DNA from: Amborella trichopoda
Taxonomy: Eukaryota; Streptophyta; Magnoliopsida; Amborellales; Amborellaceae
DNA length: 64,000 nt
Assembly (NCBI RefSeq): GCF_000471905.2
Contig: NW_006498220.1
Coordinates: 853,410-917,409 of the forward strand
Direction of reading: 5' to 3'
The stretch's first letter is position 1; each line of letters begins with the position of its first letter. The notes beneath the pieces were generated by a model. That model was not told the DNA's origin and did no database searches. It saw only the letters and a list, made by a program, of their open reading frames with translations. The position numbers and the translations under genes are program-made. Positions 22,700 through 34,648 of the stretch are shown piece by piece.

Positions 22700-24900
22700 A
22701 ATCAGCGTACTTGTTGTAAACGAACCTGGCGACGCTCAGGAAGAGCGCATGAGTAAATTTGAAGACATGGTGCGCGCAATGATGGAGAAGATTGATCGCA
22801 TAAATGTCGCGCAACACTCAGCTAACCATGAGGCCAACTCCCATCACTCAAATGATGCACCTCCAAGGCAACCTCTTCCCCTGCCTCATAGGACAATTTT
22901 GTTCCTCATCTCGTCTCACAGGCAGACACCGATGCTATGGTGACTCACAACCTAAAGAGCAGACAAATCCTGAGAATACATGGTGCAACACTTTATCAAA
23001 AGTCTTACCCTTCATACATTGATCAGGTGTCGTTTCCCTTATATAACAAGAAAGGGAAGTTTCCCCTGTTCAATGGTACCACATCCTCGCACCAGCATAT
23101 CGCCCACTTCCAAGCGACACGTCGAGAGGCAGCGGCCGACAGGAGACTCCTACTCCTCCAGTTCGTTGAAATCCTTGATGGCCCAACTTTCAGTGGTATG
23201 CTCGGCTTCTCCCAAACTCAGTACATACTTGAGAGGAAATGGAGAAATTGTTTCATCAGCGCTTCTATGAAGGTGAGAGAGAGGTTCAAACCATCGAGCT
23301 TCTCACCTTGACCCAAGATTCAGATGAACCCGTAGATCAATTCATAGCAAGTTGGAGAGATTTGGCCCCTCGTCATCCCAATCCCATGCCTGAGAAGGAA
23401 GCAGTTCAGACTTGCGTGCGAAACCTGCATCCTGAGATTGCTCTACATGTGGAGGCCTCCAATCCGGCGTCCATGTCAGAGCTGATCTCTAAATCAGTTC
23501 GCATAGAGAGCTTGTCACGCCACCATAGTGGGTCAAGACAACAGTCTTCTGCTCGAGAAATAATTGGGGCAATGGTATTTCTCGGACCAACGCCCGTGGC
23601 AATAAAAAAAAAAGGGGTAATCAGTGCAGCTATTACCGTCAGTGATACAAAGAATGCTGCCTCCCAAACTTTGGACCTCTTTAAAGGGGTAAGCATAGCA
23701 AAAACAACACCTCATGCAGGCAAACAGCAACCGTCATATAATCAGGTACCCCCACCTGCAAATCTTAATCGAGATGACTATTGGACCAGACATCATAATA
23801 ACGTATATCCTTTTGAAAAGGAATGGGTTCCCGTGCTGCTCCGACTATTGCTGGAATAAAACATGATTGAGCTGCCCGAAATCAGGTTCCCCGATCAAGC
23901 TGGTCTCGATACGCACGCAAGCTAATGTGCTTATCATCGAATGGTAAACCACTCCATAGAAGAATGCTACACACTTAAGGACCTCATCGAAGCTCTAATC
24001 CAAAAGGGTCAAATCAAGCTTGAAGAACTCAAGAAAGCATTCGGGTCTCACGCAGTGACAGTTCAGGATGAAGATGAAGCACTAAGCATCCTTCGCGCCT
24101 TGTTTTCCATGATGCTTCAAGAAGGCCTCATCACGTCGAAACCAACAAGACAACCTAAGCACTGGACGAGCCGAGGGTCTCTAATGTCCATATCATCAGA
24201 TATTGGGGCATGACCAGAGCGAATGCTCTGACTTCCACGAGCTATTAGCAAAGAAAATGCAGAGAGACCAAGAAGTTGGTGACGTTTCAGACAGGGATCC
24301 CCAAGTCTCTCCTCCACTGGTACAAGAGGACGCCCTGACCCAAGACCCAGGAAATGATAATTCGGACCCTCTTTTAGCCCTGTTTGAGGTGATGCTCCAG
24401 TAAGGACTCGTCACTCCTAAGCCTGCAAGCCAGCCCAAGCACCTCGCTCAAGGGACCGAGAATCACTAGTTCCATACCAACAGATATTGGGACATGAGCT
24501 AAACGAATGTTATGGGTTTGAAGCTGTGGTAGCGAAAAAGTCCAGGCAAGTTACATTGCTTATGATGAATGCCCATAAGTCGATACTTCCACTCAGAAGA
24601 GTGTCTCAGAACAAAACTCTAATGATGAAGCCTCTGATCCCACTGAACCCAGGACTTCCCAGCCATGGAAGGTCTATCACGGGCGGAGTAGGCTCAAGTC
24701 TTTAAAACGAGAAGCGATTCGTCAAGCTAGGGCTGTTCACAAACCTAACAAGACGGACCAAGCACCTCCAAAGGCGACTAGAAGAAGACGACCACCAAAG
24801 GCTGCTCGCTGGAAGAACAAAGTTCCTCAGCCACGGGTCAAATCAAAATTCCTCAGGCCTCTTCCTCCCTTGCCAACCTTACAAGACTTCATACCGGTCG
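22700..24900 (+). pseudogene. Gag region of element C with three knuckle modules (fossil)
   Basis: Typical Tat gag text. There is a core with Q-R-F-Y, E-L-L-T-L, D-E-P-V-D-Q-F-I and W-R-D-L (23239-23520). It is followed by C-x2-H-x4-H-x4-C zinc-knuckle-like motifs starting at about 23926 and 24185, and a more diverged third module near 24470. Each module ends in L-x-x-M-L-Q-E-G-L-like text. A basic stretch (24720-24890) with an L-P-T-L-Q-D-F-I-P motif closes the region. Role by family: capsid and nucleocapsid. Broken. Confidence 0.7.
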
Positions 24901-25129
24901 CCAGCAACCAAACCCCTTCGTCTCATTAAGAAGATATCCCTGAGTCATATCTTACTCGAGGCACGTCCAATGAGGGTGACGACGTTAAAAGCACTTCCCA
25001 ATGGTCTAAGTAAGGGAAAGACGTAAAAGACCCCCTGCACACGTCCAAATTTGGTGATGATATAAAAGGCTGCCCAAATCGGTCCAATGAGGGAATGACC
25101 TTAAGAGTCCATCACCTATTGACCCTCCT

Positions 25130-25955
25130 TCGGCAATGGGTCAAGTCTTTATTCTAACTGCAACAGATTACTTCTCCAAGTGGGCTGAAGCGGTCCCCTT
25201 TAAGCAAGTTCCTGGGAGCACAGTGGAAAATTTTGTCCGACATCACATCATATGCCGGATCGGAGTGCCAGACTGGATTATATTTGACAACGGCCCTCAG
25301 TTCAGAAGTCAGCACATTGATCGCTTGGTTAACTAGTTCGGTTTCAACTGGAAGTACTCAACTATGTACCACCATCAAGGGAACAAATTAGCTGAGGCTT
25401 TCAATAAGACCTTATGCAACATTTTAAGGAAATAGATATCGAAGATGAAGAAAAATTGGCATGAGAAGCTTCCTAAAGCCTTGTGGGCCTATCGTACTAC
25501 CACGCAAAATGCCACCGATTTCGCTCCTTATTCCCTAGTCTATGGGGGTGAAGCAGTTTTACCCCTTGAAATTCAAATCCTATCACTGCGTGTCGTTATA
25601 CATCAAGGACTAACCGGAGACGAGAGGGTCAAGCTCTGTTACCAAGAGTTAGATGCACTTGATGAAAAGAGGTTAGAAGCTCAACAAAACCTCGAACTCA
25701 ACCAGGGGAGAATGAAGAGAGCCTTTGACAAGTCAGTCAAAGTCTGCTCATTCGTCTACAAGGATCTGGTTTTAACCATCAAAAGGCCAATTGTTATGCA
25801 TGAACGGCGTAAAGGGAAGTTTGAACCCAAGTGGGAAGGTCCTTTTATTGTTAAAAAGGTCTCTCTAAATGGAGCTTACATACTGGCACATCCTGATGGA
25901 AAGGAGGTAATACCCCCTATCAATGGGAGATACCTAAAGAAATACTACTCATGAT
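25130..25955 (+). pseudogene. Integrase region of element C (fossil)
   Basis: Retroviral-type integrase core, with T-A-T-D-Y-F-S-K-W at 25160-25190 and F-D-N-G-P-Q-F at 25285-25310. It is followed by the W-A-Y-R-T-T and P-Y-S-L-V-Y-G motifs (from 25480), and a C-terminal part with G-K-F-E-P-K-W-E-G-P-F and N-G-R-Y-L-K-K-Y-Y near 25820-25950. This C-terminal text is characteristic of the Tat lineage. By family it joins element DNA into the host chromosome. Broken. Confidence 0.85.
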
Positions 25956-28419
25956 GCATACTCAAAAAGACTCAATACATAGCAGCAAAGAGTTAAGAAA
26001 AGGATGTTAAAAAGAGGACCAACAAGACAGTTCAAACAAGGTTTAACTCTTTTTATTGCATTAGAATGAGTTACAAGCTAAAAAGCCCATTATTAGGGAG
26101 GTTACAAATCCAACATGCAGTATTGCTTTCACAAAGAGAACAGCTGCGGTGGAATGTCACTCTTGCATCTGAGGAAAAGAAGATGGTTAAGCGTCACTCT
26201 TGCATCTGAGGAGATGAGAACGACTGACCTCGGCATTGCTCTCGCATTTGAGAAGATAATGGTGACAAGCCAAGAATGGTCATCACAATAGAAGAAGGCG
26301 GACGCTCTCTGATGGGGTACACTAGACATACAAAGCAGACTTCTCTAGCAAGGAACCGGCCTATGATGGAGAGCATACCCTCTTCACAGTGAGTGCCCTT
26401 CCACAAAACAACATGGACTTCACTATTGTACTGGACGACTTGGCTTCCAACAGGTATCATATGCCCGACCTTACCAATTGCCATCGCCCTTTGCCTACCC
26501 AAGTCATCACCGTGTGTGATAATCACCCCCGCATAACTCTTCGTCTAGCATAACCACAGTCGGGAGTAACTTACTGTCATTCATAAAAGGATCGTCAACT
26601 GAATAGCCACCGCTGCACGTGATCAACGCCATGTGCATCATGTCGCTAACCATGCATGGCTGAGCCACTGATAAGCGCCGTGTAAGGCTCGCACCGCTTG
26701 TCTCTAAAAAGCCTAGAGCCGGTTGCGCTTCTTGAGGAATAACACCGACTGCGACTTAGAGGGGTAACGCTGACTGTGTTAGACAGAGGGGTAACTCCAG
26801 TTGAGGCTAATACCAACTGTGTTCACTGTCACCGCACGTGTTTTCTCGTGACGATGGCCTTTCACCTCCCGAGACTCTTCGTCTCCCCACGACCCTTTGT
26901 CTCCTCGATGACTGTGCACTTTCTCAAGGCTCCTCTTTTTCATGTGATGACTCAAATCCCCGGCAACCCTTCATCTCCCCACGACTATCTGACTACATGT
27001 GGCTGTTCACTTTCCCTGTGACCTTCAGTTGCCCACCTGGAAACTCTCCCCGCTCGTTGAAAACAAACAATGGCACCTTTTCCACTACTTCCCGATGCCG
27101 AAAAACACTTCCACTCACCGAAAAAGCACCGTTGTTACTCTCTCACTACTCCCCGGTGACGAAAAACCATTGGGAACAACTGGAAGTTCACAAAAATGTC
27201 CGGCGACCCTCGCTTGCCTCTTTCCCACCTCTCCGGTGACTGAGAACCCTTGCTGGACTACCATTGCAACCCACCGTTGTTCTCCCTTCTTCACCTAAAC
27301 TGTCTCTTCCATAGCAGAAAACATTTCCTCGGCAAACTCCTACAGACAACCTGCAGAAGTTGCTAAACTTTTTGGAATACCTGCGCGCTCGCAGGAGTTC
27401 TTGTCGGAAGTCTCTTCTTTCTCTCACTGTTAAACTTAGCCACTTTTACCATAGGTAAAACAATGAAAATGGGGTTAATCCCCTTATACAAGCAAAGCTT
27501 CACCAAGGAGCCCCTTATAAAGCATAGAATACCAGACAAGTCCCTAAAGGCCAATCGACAATGAGCTGGACAGGGGTCGGGCTCAGACCCGAGACCCAAA
27601 TAGAGGCTTACCGACGACCGCGCAACATCGAGGACCAACCTTCAAATGGGTTGGACCGGGTCGAGCTTAGACTTGAGGCCCAAACATAGGCTTACCGTCG
27701 CCTGTGCAATGTCGAGCATTGACTTTCAGACGAGCCGGACCGAACCAAACCCAAGCTTGAGCCTTGAATGCAGGCTAAATGATGGTTGTGATCCATATCA
27801 CTGAGCGTGACTAACAACACGTACAACCAACGTTGCCTGTGCCAGTACTACTGCCACCCGTGACCACTTCTGTGCATGTCAGCGTCGCTCATGTTAGCGC
27901 TATGTGCACCAATGACTATCGTCACATATGTTGCTGTTGTCCGTGGCTAGTGCCACGAGTATTCTACCACTATCCCTATTGGAGTTGCATCAAAGCAGTA
28001 ACCTCTATCATCCCCAGTGGAGTTGCATCCAAGTCGTTCCACCCAGGCCATGACTGGTCATCCCCAATGGAGTCAAGAGCAGACCACTATCCCTCATCCT
28101 CAGTAAGAACTACACCTATACTGCAGCCCATTGATACCCAGCAGAGTTAAGGTCGTGCTTACCCCTTCAATCCCCTGTGGGACTGTCGTGTACCAAGCTA
28201 TCCTATCCCAGGAATCGGGTTACCTTCCATGAGCCTATTCCCCATGGAATTCCATCCTTCACCTTAAGGAATCATACTTGTCCCCTAATCCCAAGTGAAG
28301 TTTGCTTCTCATCTAAAACCCCTGCTATCATTTTAGCCCCAGGAAGTCAAATTACTATCCATAGACCTATTCCCCATGGAGCTTCACCTACATGGCGACC
28401 CACACAATGGTCTAAGCTG

Positions 28420-29280
28420 CATGACCTAAACTGCACATCCTTGGTCCGTGCTGCATGACCTTAAACTGCACAGCCTTAGGCTAGATGCACGACCCTAAAC
28501 TACATGGTCCAAACTATATGTCCTTAAACTGTAGCAGAGGTGTAGTTACACGACCTTAAACTGCATGGTCCTAGTCGCATGACTTTAAACTGCATAACTA
28601 TGGTCCAAGCCATATGACCTTAAACCATAGTGCACGTTCTGACCGCATGACGTTAAACAGGTTAGCATCCTAGCCCAAACTATATGACCTTAAATTGTAG
28701 CGGAGGTCTAGTTGCACGACCTAAAATTGTATGGTCCTAGTTGCATGACTCTAAACTCCATAACCACGGTCCAAGCTATATGACCTTAAACCATAGTGCA
28801 CGTCTTGGCCGCATGACATTAAACAACTTTGCACAGTTCCCCGGAGGCATGACCTTAAACACGCGCACATGCCCTTTACGTGCATTTTCACGTATGTCTT
28901 CGCTAACTGACCCAATCGTGCGCGCATCATCTTCATTACCTCCTCAGTAAATCCATCTTCCTCCATTACCATTCATCATTCCGCAATGAGTCTCATCCGT
29001 GCTCACAAAGCGATGAGCCATCCCACCATCCATACTTGTCATCAACTAGTGGGTCACCACTTTTCACCCACCATTCATACATCATCCATCTTTCATAGGT
29101 AGCCTCATGTCATCTCCCCAAAGTGAGTCAAAAACACCACCATACTCACTCCATGGCCTCAACAGGCTGCCATCCATCTCCACTATGGTCTAGCTGTATG
29201 ACCTTAAACTATAGTGCATGTCCTGACCGCATGACGTTAAACTGCTTCACATAGGTCCCGAAGGCATGATCCTAAGCAAG
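28420..29280 (+). repeat. GCATGACCTTAAAC repeats in C
   Basis: About fifteen diverged copies of [CT]ATGACCTTAAACTGCA, alternating with GGTCC-containing text, spaced 25-70 bases. They are the plus-strand counterpart of the TTTAAGGTCATGC repeats of B (14935-16210). The spacer 28890-29190 lacks the motif. Confidence 0.8.
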
Positions 29281-29798
29281 CCTTCACACAAAAAAAAAGA
29301 GAATAACGGGCATGGTGTATACTTAGACAAGGGAACGCCATGAGTAAAAATGACCGACGGACATCGTCACAAAACCATGAGTAAAACAGTTCCATGAAAA
29401 TAAAAACCCGGGCACGGTGAAAACCCCGAAAGGGCACCGTGAGTAAAAATGGAAGAATAAGGGTGGACATGACCGAGAGGTCATGGGTGAAAGAACCCCA
29501 AATAAAAAAAAATTGGTGAAAACCGTCTCTACGGCACCGCTTCCCAAGTCCAAGTGAAAATCCGCAAAGGACGCTTGGACCAATAAACAGGTTGATTCAG
29601 CACTTGCCTCAACAGGCGGCTTCAGCCCACATTCAAAAGAAAAATCCCTGGTGTCACAATACCAGGATCTAAAAATACGAGCATCAAGCAAGATCCTGAC
29701 AGCCTGAGTCCATTTACAAGAAGGACTCGAAAGACAGAAAACTTGCCAAGAAGGCAAGACAAGTCTCATGAGGAAGAGCACTATTCCCACAAGGTCAC

Positions 29799-30240
29799 CA
29801 AACACACTCCAAAATGCTAAATAGCTCCAAGAAGGTCAAGTCAGCCGGTCAACCAGAACTTGGACCTGTTATGTAATGACACTGCTAGTAGGGGGTAGAG
29901 GTTATACTCAGAGTAGTCACCTCGATAAACTGAGGTACCCTGCCACCGAGTACAATCCTGTGCACCACGCAGATGGATGTCAACCAAAGGCCCTACAGCA
30001 GACCACCAACAACAAAACAAACACACTACAAAATGCTAAAGATGCCCCAAGAAGGCCAAAGTCAGCCAGAACTTGGACCTATTATGCAACAACACTGCTA
30101 GCAAGGGGCAGCGGTTATACCCACAACTGGTCACCTCGATAAACTGAGGTACCCTACCCACCGAGTACAATCCTAGTGCACCACGTAGATGGACGCCAAC
30201 CAAAGGCCCTTCAGCACACCATCCACAACAAACAAACCCA
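29799..30240 (+). repeat. 217-bp tandem duplication in C
   Basis: Two copies begin CAAACACACTCCAAAATGCTAAA (29799) and CAAACACACTACAAAATGCT (30017). Both contain CACCTCGATAAACTGAGGTA and CCGAGTACAATCCT. CCTCGATAAACTGAGG is itself an imperfect palindrome. Confidence 0.85.
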
Positions 30241-30541
30241 GACCAAAATGGGAAAAATACCCTTCAACATGGCACTCGACCGCTAGAATCACAATTAGTC
30301 CCTTGAGGGTGAGGACTTCGACAGCACCCCTCAAAAAAGTCTTTTCTCCCCCTAAAGTCTCCACAGAAGGACCTATACATTGCATCCAAATGTCTGAGCA
30401 ACCTAGATATAGCATTCCGTGAATCTCCTTGGAGTTCACGTGGTCTTGTGGTTAGGAAGAAAAAAGTAATAAAGCTGAAGGAAATTTTTCAAATGTTGTC
30501 CTTCTTGCTTCCCTTGAAGCATAGCATTCAGTGGGGCAAGC

Positions 30542-33500
30542 TGTTTGAAGACATTTTTCAACACCTTTGGCCCCCGATGCAGAATAAAAATAGAAGGCGG
30601 TCAATAAAGCCTTGACATACAGTGGAATTCTCGAAAGTCTCAGAAATGCCTCAGAACGAGTCAAAATGTTCTTAACCACTTCAAAAGGCCACCTGCCAAG
30701 TTTCATCGCAATCCGATATGCCTAAGGCAATGTAGTCAAAGAAACAATTTCAGAAATATCAGTCTCCAACACCTTGAAATGGATCCCGTAGATAGAATTA
30801 TATTTTCAGTGCGTCAAATTATTGTGGGACCACTTTCATTGGATCTGGCAAGGTCGAAAACCATTATGAGTCAAGTTTCGACTTAATCGGGAGCTCCAAG
30901 AAAAAGTTATGGGTAAAATACCAAAAAGGCTATTCCCGGGCGCCCTCCTTCCACCAAATCACCATTAAATGTAACTGTTATTACAGTCTCGGGTAGTGAA
31001 TTTTGGGGGCCATATCTCACTCGTCCTGAGTCGGATCATGCTCAAATTTTGTGAGCGTGTTTGTCTCGTCTAAACGAGTGTTTTAATATGTGGTACGCCC
31101 AATGACGATGTCCAAGTAGGGAGAAAAGCTAGAGAGAAGTTGCCAATTCGTGAAGAAAGTTGCAGAGCAGCACAGTGCTCGTGCATCGGATTGATAGGAG
31201 ACCAGTTTTGTCACGTGCGTAAGGTCCAAGACTACCATTAGTCTGAATCCTGTGTGTGATGAACGATCGGATTTCACACACGAAGCTAATAAATTGACTG
31301 CAAATTCTAGCGCCGAAATTCTTAATTCCGGCCAAAACTCCAAAGTCGCAAAATCTTCGTCCGGGCACGAAATCGAGCGACATTTGTTGCCACACAACCG
31401 TGATCGTGCATGTCATCTTCTTCCTTCTCTTTCTCTTACCCACACAACGATGGCAGTGCTGTGTGTGTTCCATTCTCTCTCTTTCTTCTTCTTCTCGATC
31501 TTTCTCTCCGATGGAATGTGCATGGCGATGGCAGCGTCATGCACGAATCTCTCTCTTTATATTTTATTTTCTCTATCTCGCACACACGGTGATGGTAACG
31601 CCATGTGCGTTTTCTTCTCTCTCTTTTTCTTCTTCCTCTTCTCCTTATTTCTTTACTCTTCTCTCTGCTCTATCTTTCTCTCTGTCTCTCTTTGTATAAA
31701 CATGCACGGCAATGGCAACGCCGTGCACGAATCTCTTTCTCTACCTTCTTCTTTCTCCTCTATCTTTCTCTCTGTCTCTCTTTGTTTGAACATGCACGTT
31801 GATGACAAAGTTGTGCACGAGTGTCTTTCTTATCTCTTCTCATTGCTCTATCTTTCTCTCTGTCTGAATCAGCACGGCGATGGCAACGTTGTGCATGAAT
31901 CTCTTTCTCTACTTTTTTCTCTCTGCTCTGTCTTTCTCTCTGTCTGAACATGCACGTCGATGGCAATGCCGTGCACGAATCTCTTTCTCCCTTCTCTCTG
32001 CTCTATCCTCCTCTCTGCACGATGATAGAAAAACCACGAATCTCTTTCTCTACTTTCTTCTCTCTCCTTTGTCTTTCTCTTTGTCTCTCTCTGTCTGAAC
32101 ATGCACGGCGATGGCAACGTCGTGCACAAATCTCTCTTTTTGTTTTCTTCTCTCTTTAACACACATGGTGGTGGTAGCATTTTGAGTGTTTCTTTCTCTC
32201 CTCTTTCCTTATTCTTCTTCTCTCTTTCCTAATCTCTTTCTCTCTCTTTCCTTCTTTCTCCTTTAACTCTTTTATAATCTCTCTCCTCACTTTGCTTTCC
32301 TCTTCCTCTTTCCTAAAATCCTCTTTCCTCCTCTCTGTCTTTCTTTCTCTCACCCTGATATTCCTACTCTCTCTCCTCTCCAGTTGTGCACGACGATGCC
32401 CATCATCGAGCGCAACACTCTGCCCAAATTTTCCCTTTCTCATGTGGTGCACGACGATGCTCATCGTCGCGCATGACATTCATTTCTCACTCCTACCTCT
32501 CTCTCCATCATGGACGGTGAAAGGCCATCGTCGTCCACGTTCTTTCTTACTCCTCTTTCCTCTGTCATGGACGGCGAAAGTCCATCACTGTCCACGTTCT
32601 TTCTCTCTCATCTTCTCTCTGCCATGGATGACTGAAGTCCATCACCGTCCATTTTATTTCTCTCTCCTCTTTCTTTATCATGGACGATGAAAATCCATCG
32701 TCATTCATGCTTTTCTCTCTCCTCTTCTCTCTCTTCCTTTCTCTCTTCTTTCTCTCTTCTTTCTCTCTTCTTTCTCTCTTCTTTCTCTCTCTTTCTTCTC
32801 TCTCTTCTTTCTTCTCTTCTTTCTCTCTCTTCTTCTCTCTCTTTCTCTCTCTCTTTCTCTCTCTATTTTTCTTATCCCTTATCTTCCTTTTTCTTCTTGT
32901 TCTTCCTCTATCATTTGACCAAAGGATAAGTCTAGCACTGTCTCGGTAGTCCCATCGTCAAGCAGTATTACCACCATGCTGATCTAAGTCATTGCGCCCA
33001 TCTTGCTGCCACGTCCAACCAGCCGTTGTGCTAGGCTGATCAGTGTTAATGTTCTGTCGTCTAATAGTACTACCGTCGTGTCGGTCCACGTTACCGAGCC
33101 CGTCTTGCTACCATGTCAGGTCAATCATCATACCAATCTAGCCACTGTGCTAGGCTAGTCTCCCGGTTAACTGTCTCTTTATGTTCTTCTTCTTCTCTCT
33201 TCTTCCTTCTCCCAACCCTCATCTCATCATTTCTTCTCTTTTCTCCTTTGAATGTGCACACCTTGTGTACATTCACCCAAAGACAAGGTGGGGTCCCTCG
33301 GCCCACTTATCTTGTAAAATTAAGCATGTGTGTGTGATTGCAGAGACAGAAGAATACAGGTCAAGGGAGGCGATTCCGAACCAGTTGTAGAATTGTGGGG
33401 CTTTCTTCGTGATCTAAGAGGGCACCCATGTGAGTCAGCTCGAGTAAGTCCCCAACTCACCATAAATTCATCTCTCATCGATTGGTAGACATGCGCTTAA

Positions 33501-33605
33501 TCCTGAGCAAGGTTCTCGAGAGAGCGATCTCAAAGTCCCGAGTTGTCCCAAAACCCGAGACGAGTGTCGTCAGATCATCCAGATCCAGAGGGCGAGATCG
33601 AGGCA
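30542..33605 (+). repeat. 3' LTR of element C
   Basis: Starts TGTTTGAAGACA directly after the GTGGGGCAAGC tract, and is homologous to the 5' LTR at both ends. It carries the same hairpin arrays (31420-32180 and 32500-32710) and C/T tract (32710-32900). GCACGGC/GCCGTGC arms are perfect at 31702-31724. Confidence 0.85.
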
Positions 33606-34648
33606 TTCTATCGTCATCCTCAAAAGCACACATGGGGCATTCATGGCATGGGGAGAGCAAGCAGTTGGCTTTGTAGGGAGTCGTGGTGTTCTTAGGGCAT
33701 GGAGGATCCATTTGAGTAGGGATGCCAACAGGGGCACAGCTCTATCTCATCTAGTATTGGGGAGCAGCTTTCCTCAAATGAGAGTCATGAATTCTCATCA
33801 GAGGTATGAGCAATTGGGCGAGAGCAGGCGAGGGAGGTCGCATCATTAGAACCAACGAGAGCAAATGGTTGTCCATCACATCTCCAAGATTCTGTAATGA
33901 ATCCATGCAAAGAAGGAAGGAAACTGGACAGTGGCAGAGTCCCCTTCTTGTTCAGAAGGTCAACCTCGACAATGAGTTTCTCAGACCCTTGAAACAGCTC
34001 AACAGTATCAGTCTTCTTTTCTGCTTCATCTTGGGGAGCCGGGATGCCGGGGTAGACTTTGGGGCGAGAGAGTGGATCATTCTCTTGCATTATGAGATGG
34101 GGACCTGTCTTTCTATAGATCAAGCTCTCCACCATAAAGGGGTCATGGATAGCGCCCTCGGTGGGTCTAACTTCCATCTCACTAGAGCCATCGGGACGGA
34201 CCCGCAGTGGTTCCTTTTGGCTCAATAGGAGTCTAGGGGAAACTAATTCAGGCCCACGAGCTGCCCCGAGCTCAGTCTACTCGAAGAAGCCATTTCTCTC
34301 GGTGCCCCATCCTGAAATGGGTTCGAGTGTATGGTCGGTTGATGACGCAATTGGCTAAGGATTGATGGGGTCACTGAAGTCAGACTGGCTATTTTCCCCG
34401 TTCGTAGGCTCGTCTTTGCCCCGAGTGAGACTTGGATTTTCATAGATAACTGGATTCATCCTACCCCGAGCAACCTTTTTAGTGTTCACCTCATGCCATG
34501 CTTTTCCATCATCATCCGCAATAAGGGGAGTTAGGGAGGGAGAAAGGGCTCTCATCTTCGAAAGAGAAGTCTTCAATGGTATTCTTTTCTTGTTCTCAGA
34601 TGTAGAGGAAGTTGTGGATCTGTGCATGTGTGCACAGTGCAAAAGTGT
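33606..34648 (-). pseudogene. ORF1/gag-type fragment of B between C and D (fossil)
   Basis: Minus-strand coding remains with open stretches at 33785-34225 and 34355-34684, rich in S, T, P and E. A segment with T-S-D-E-N near 33785-33850 resembles 17000-17060 on the far side of C. No domain recognised. It continues beyond element D at 45143. Confidence 0.5.

Larger units (their letters stand above)
25960..30541 (+). repeat. 3' noncoding region of element C
   Basis: About 4.6 kb between the integrase end and the 3' LTR with no recognisable protein. It contains the GCATGACCTTAAAC repeats (28420-28880, 29185-29280), a segment mirrored in B (29290-29860), and a two-copy 217-bp duplication (29799-30240). 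Part 26000-28400 is GC-richer and shows no repeat or gene that I can identify. A purine-rich block GTGGGGCAAGC (30531-30541) abuts the LTR as the likely polypurine tract. Confidence 0.65.
17091..33605 (+). mobile_element. Element C: Tat-type Ty3/gypsy element, plus strand, inside B
   Basis: A 16.5 kb fossil. Parts in order: 5' LTR 17091-21069, primer site 21072-21091, ORF1-type region 21163-22460, gag with zinc-knuckle modules about 22700-24900, integrase part about 25130-25955, a long 3' noncoding region with repeats 25960-30541, and 3' LTR 30542-33605. I do not recognise protease, RT or RNase H. The integrase text is of the Tat type. The LTRs differ by roughly 15% over their first 160 bases by eye, which means an age of several million years at usual plant rates. 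No target-site duplication could be confirmed. The flanking B sequence on the two sides overlaps in content (see findings). It is decayed with many breaks. Confidence 0.75.

Noticed and set aside
17086-33610. Target-site duplication of element C
   Set aside because: The 5-mers next to its ends (AAAGT and TTCTA) do not match.
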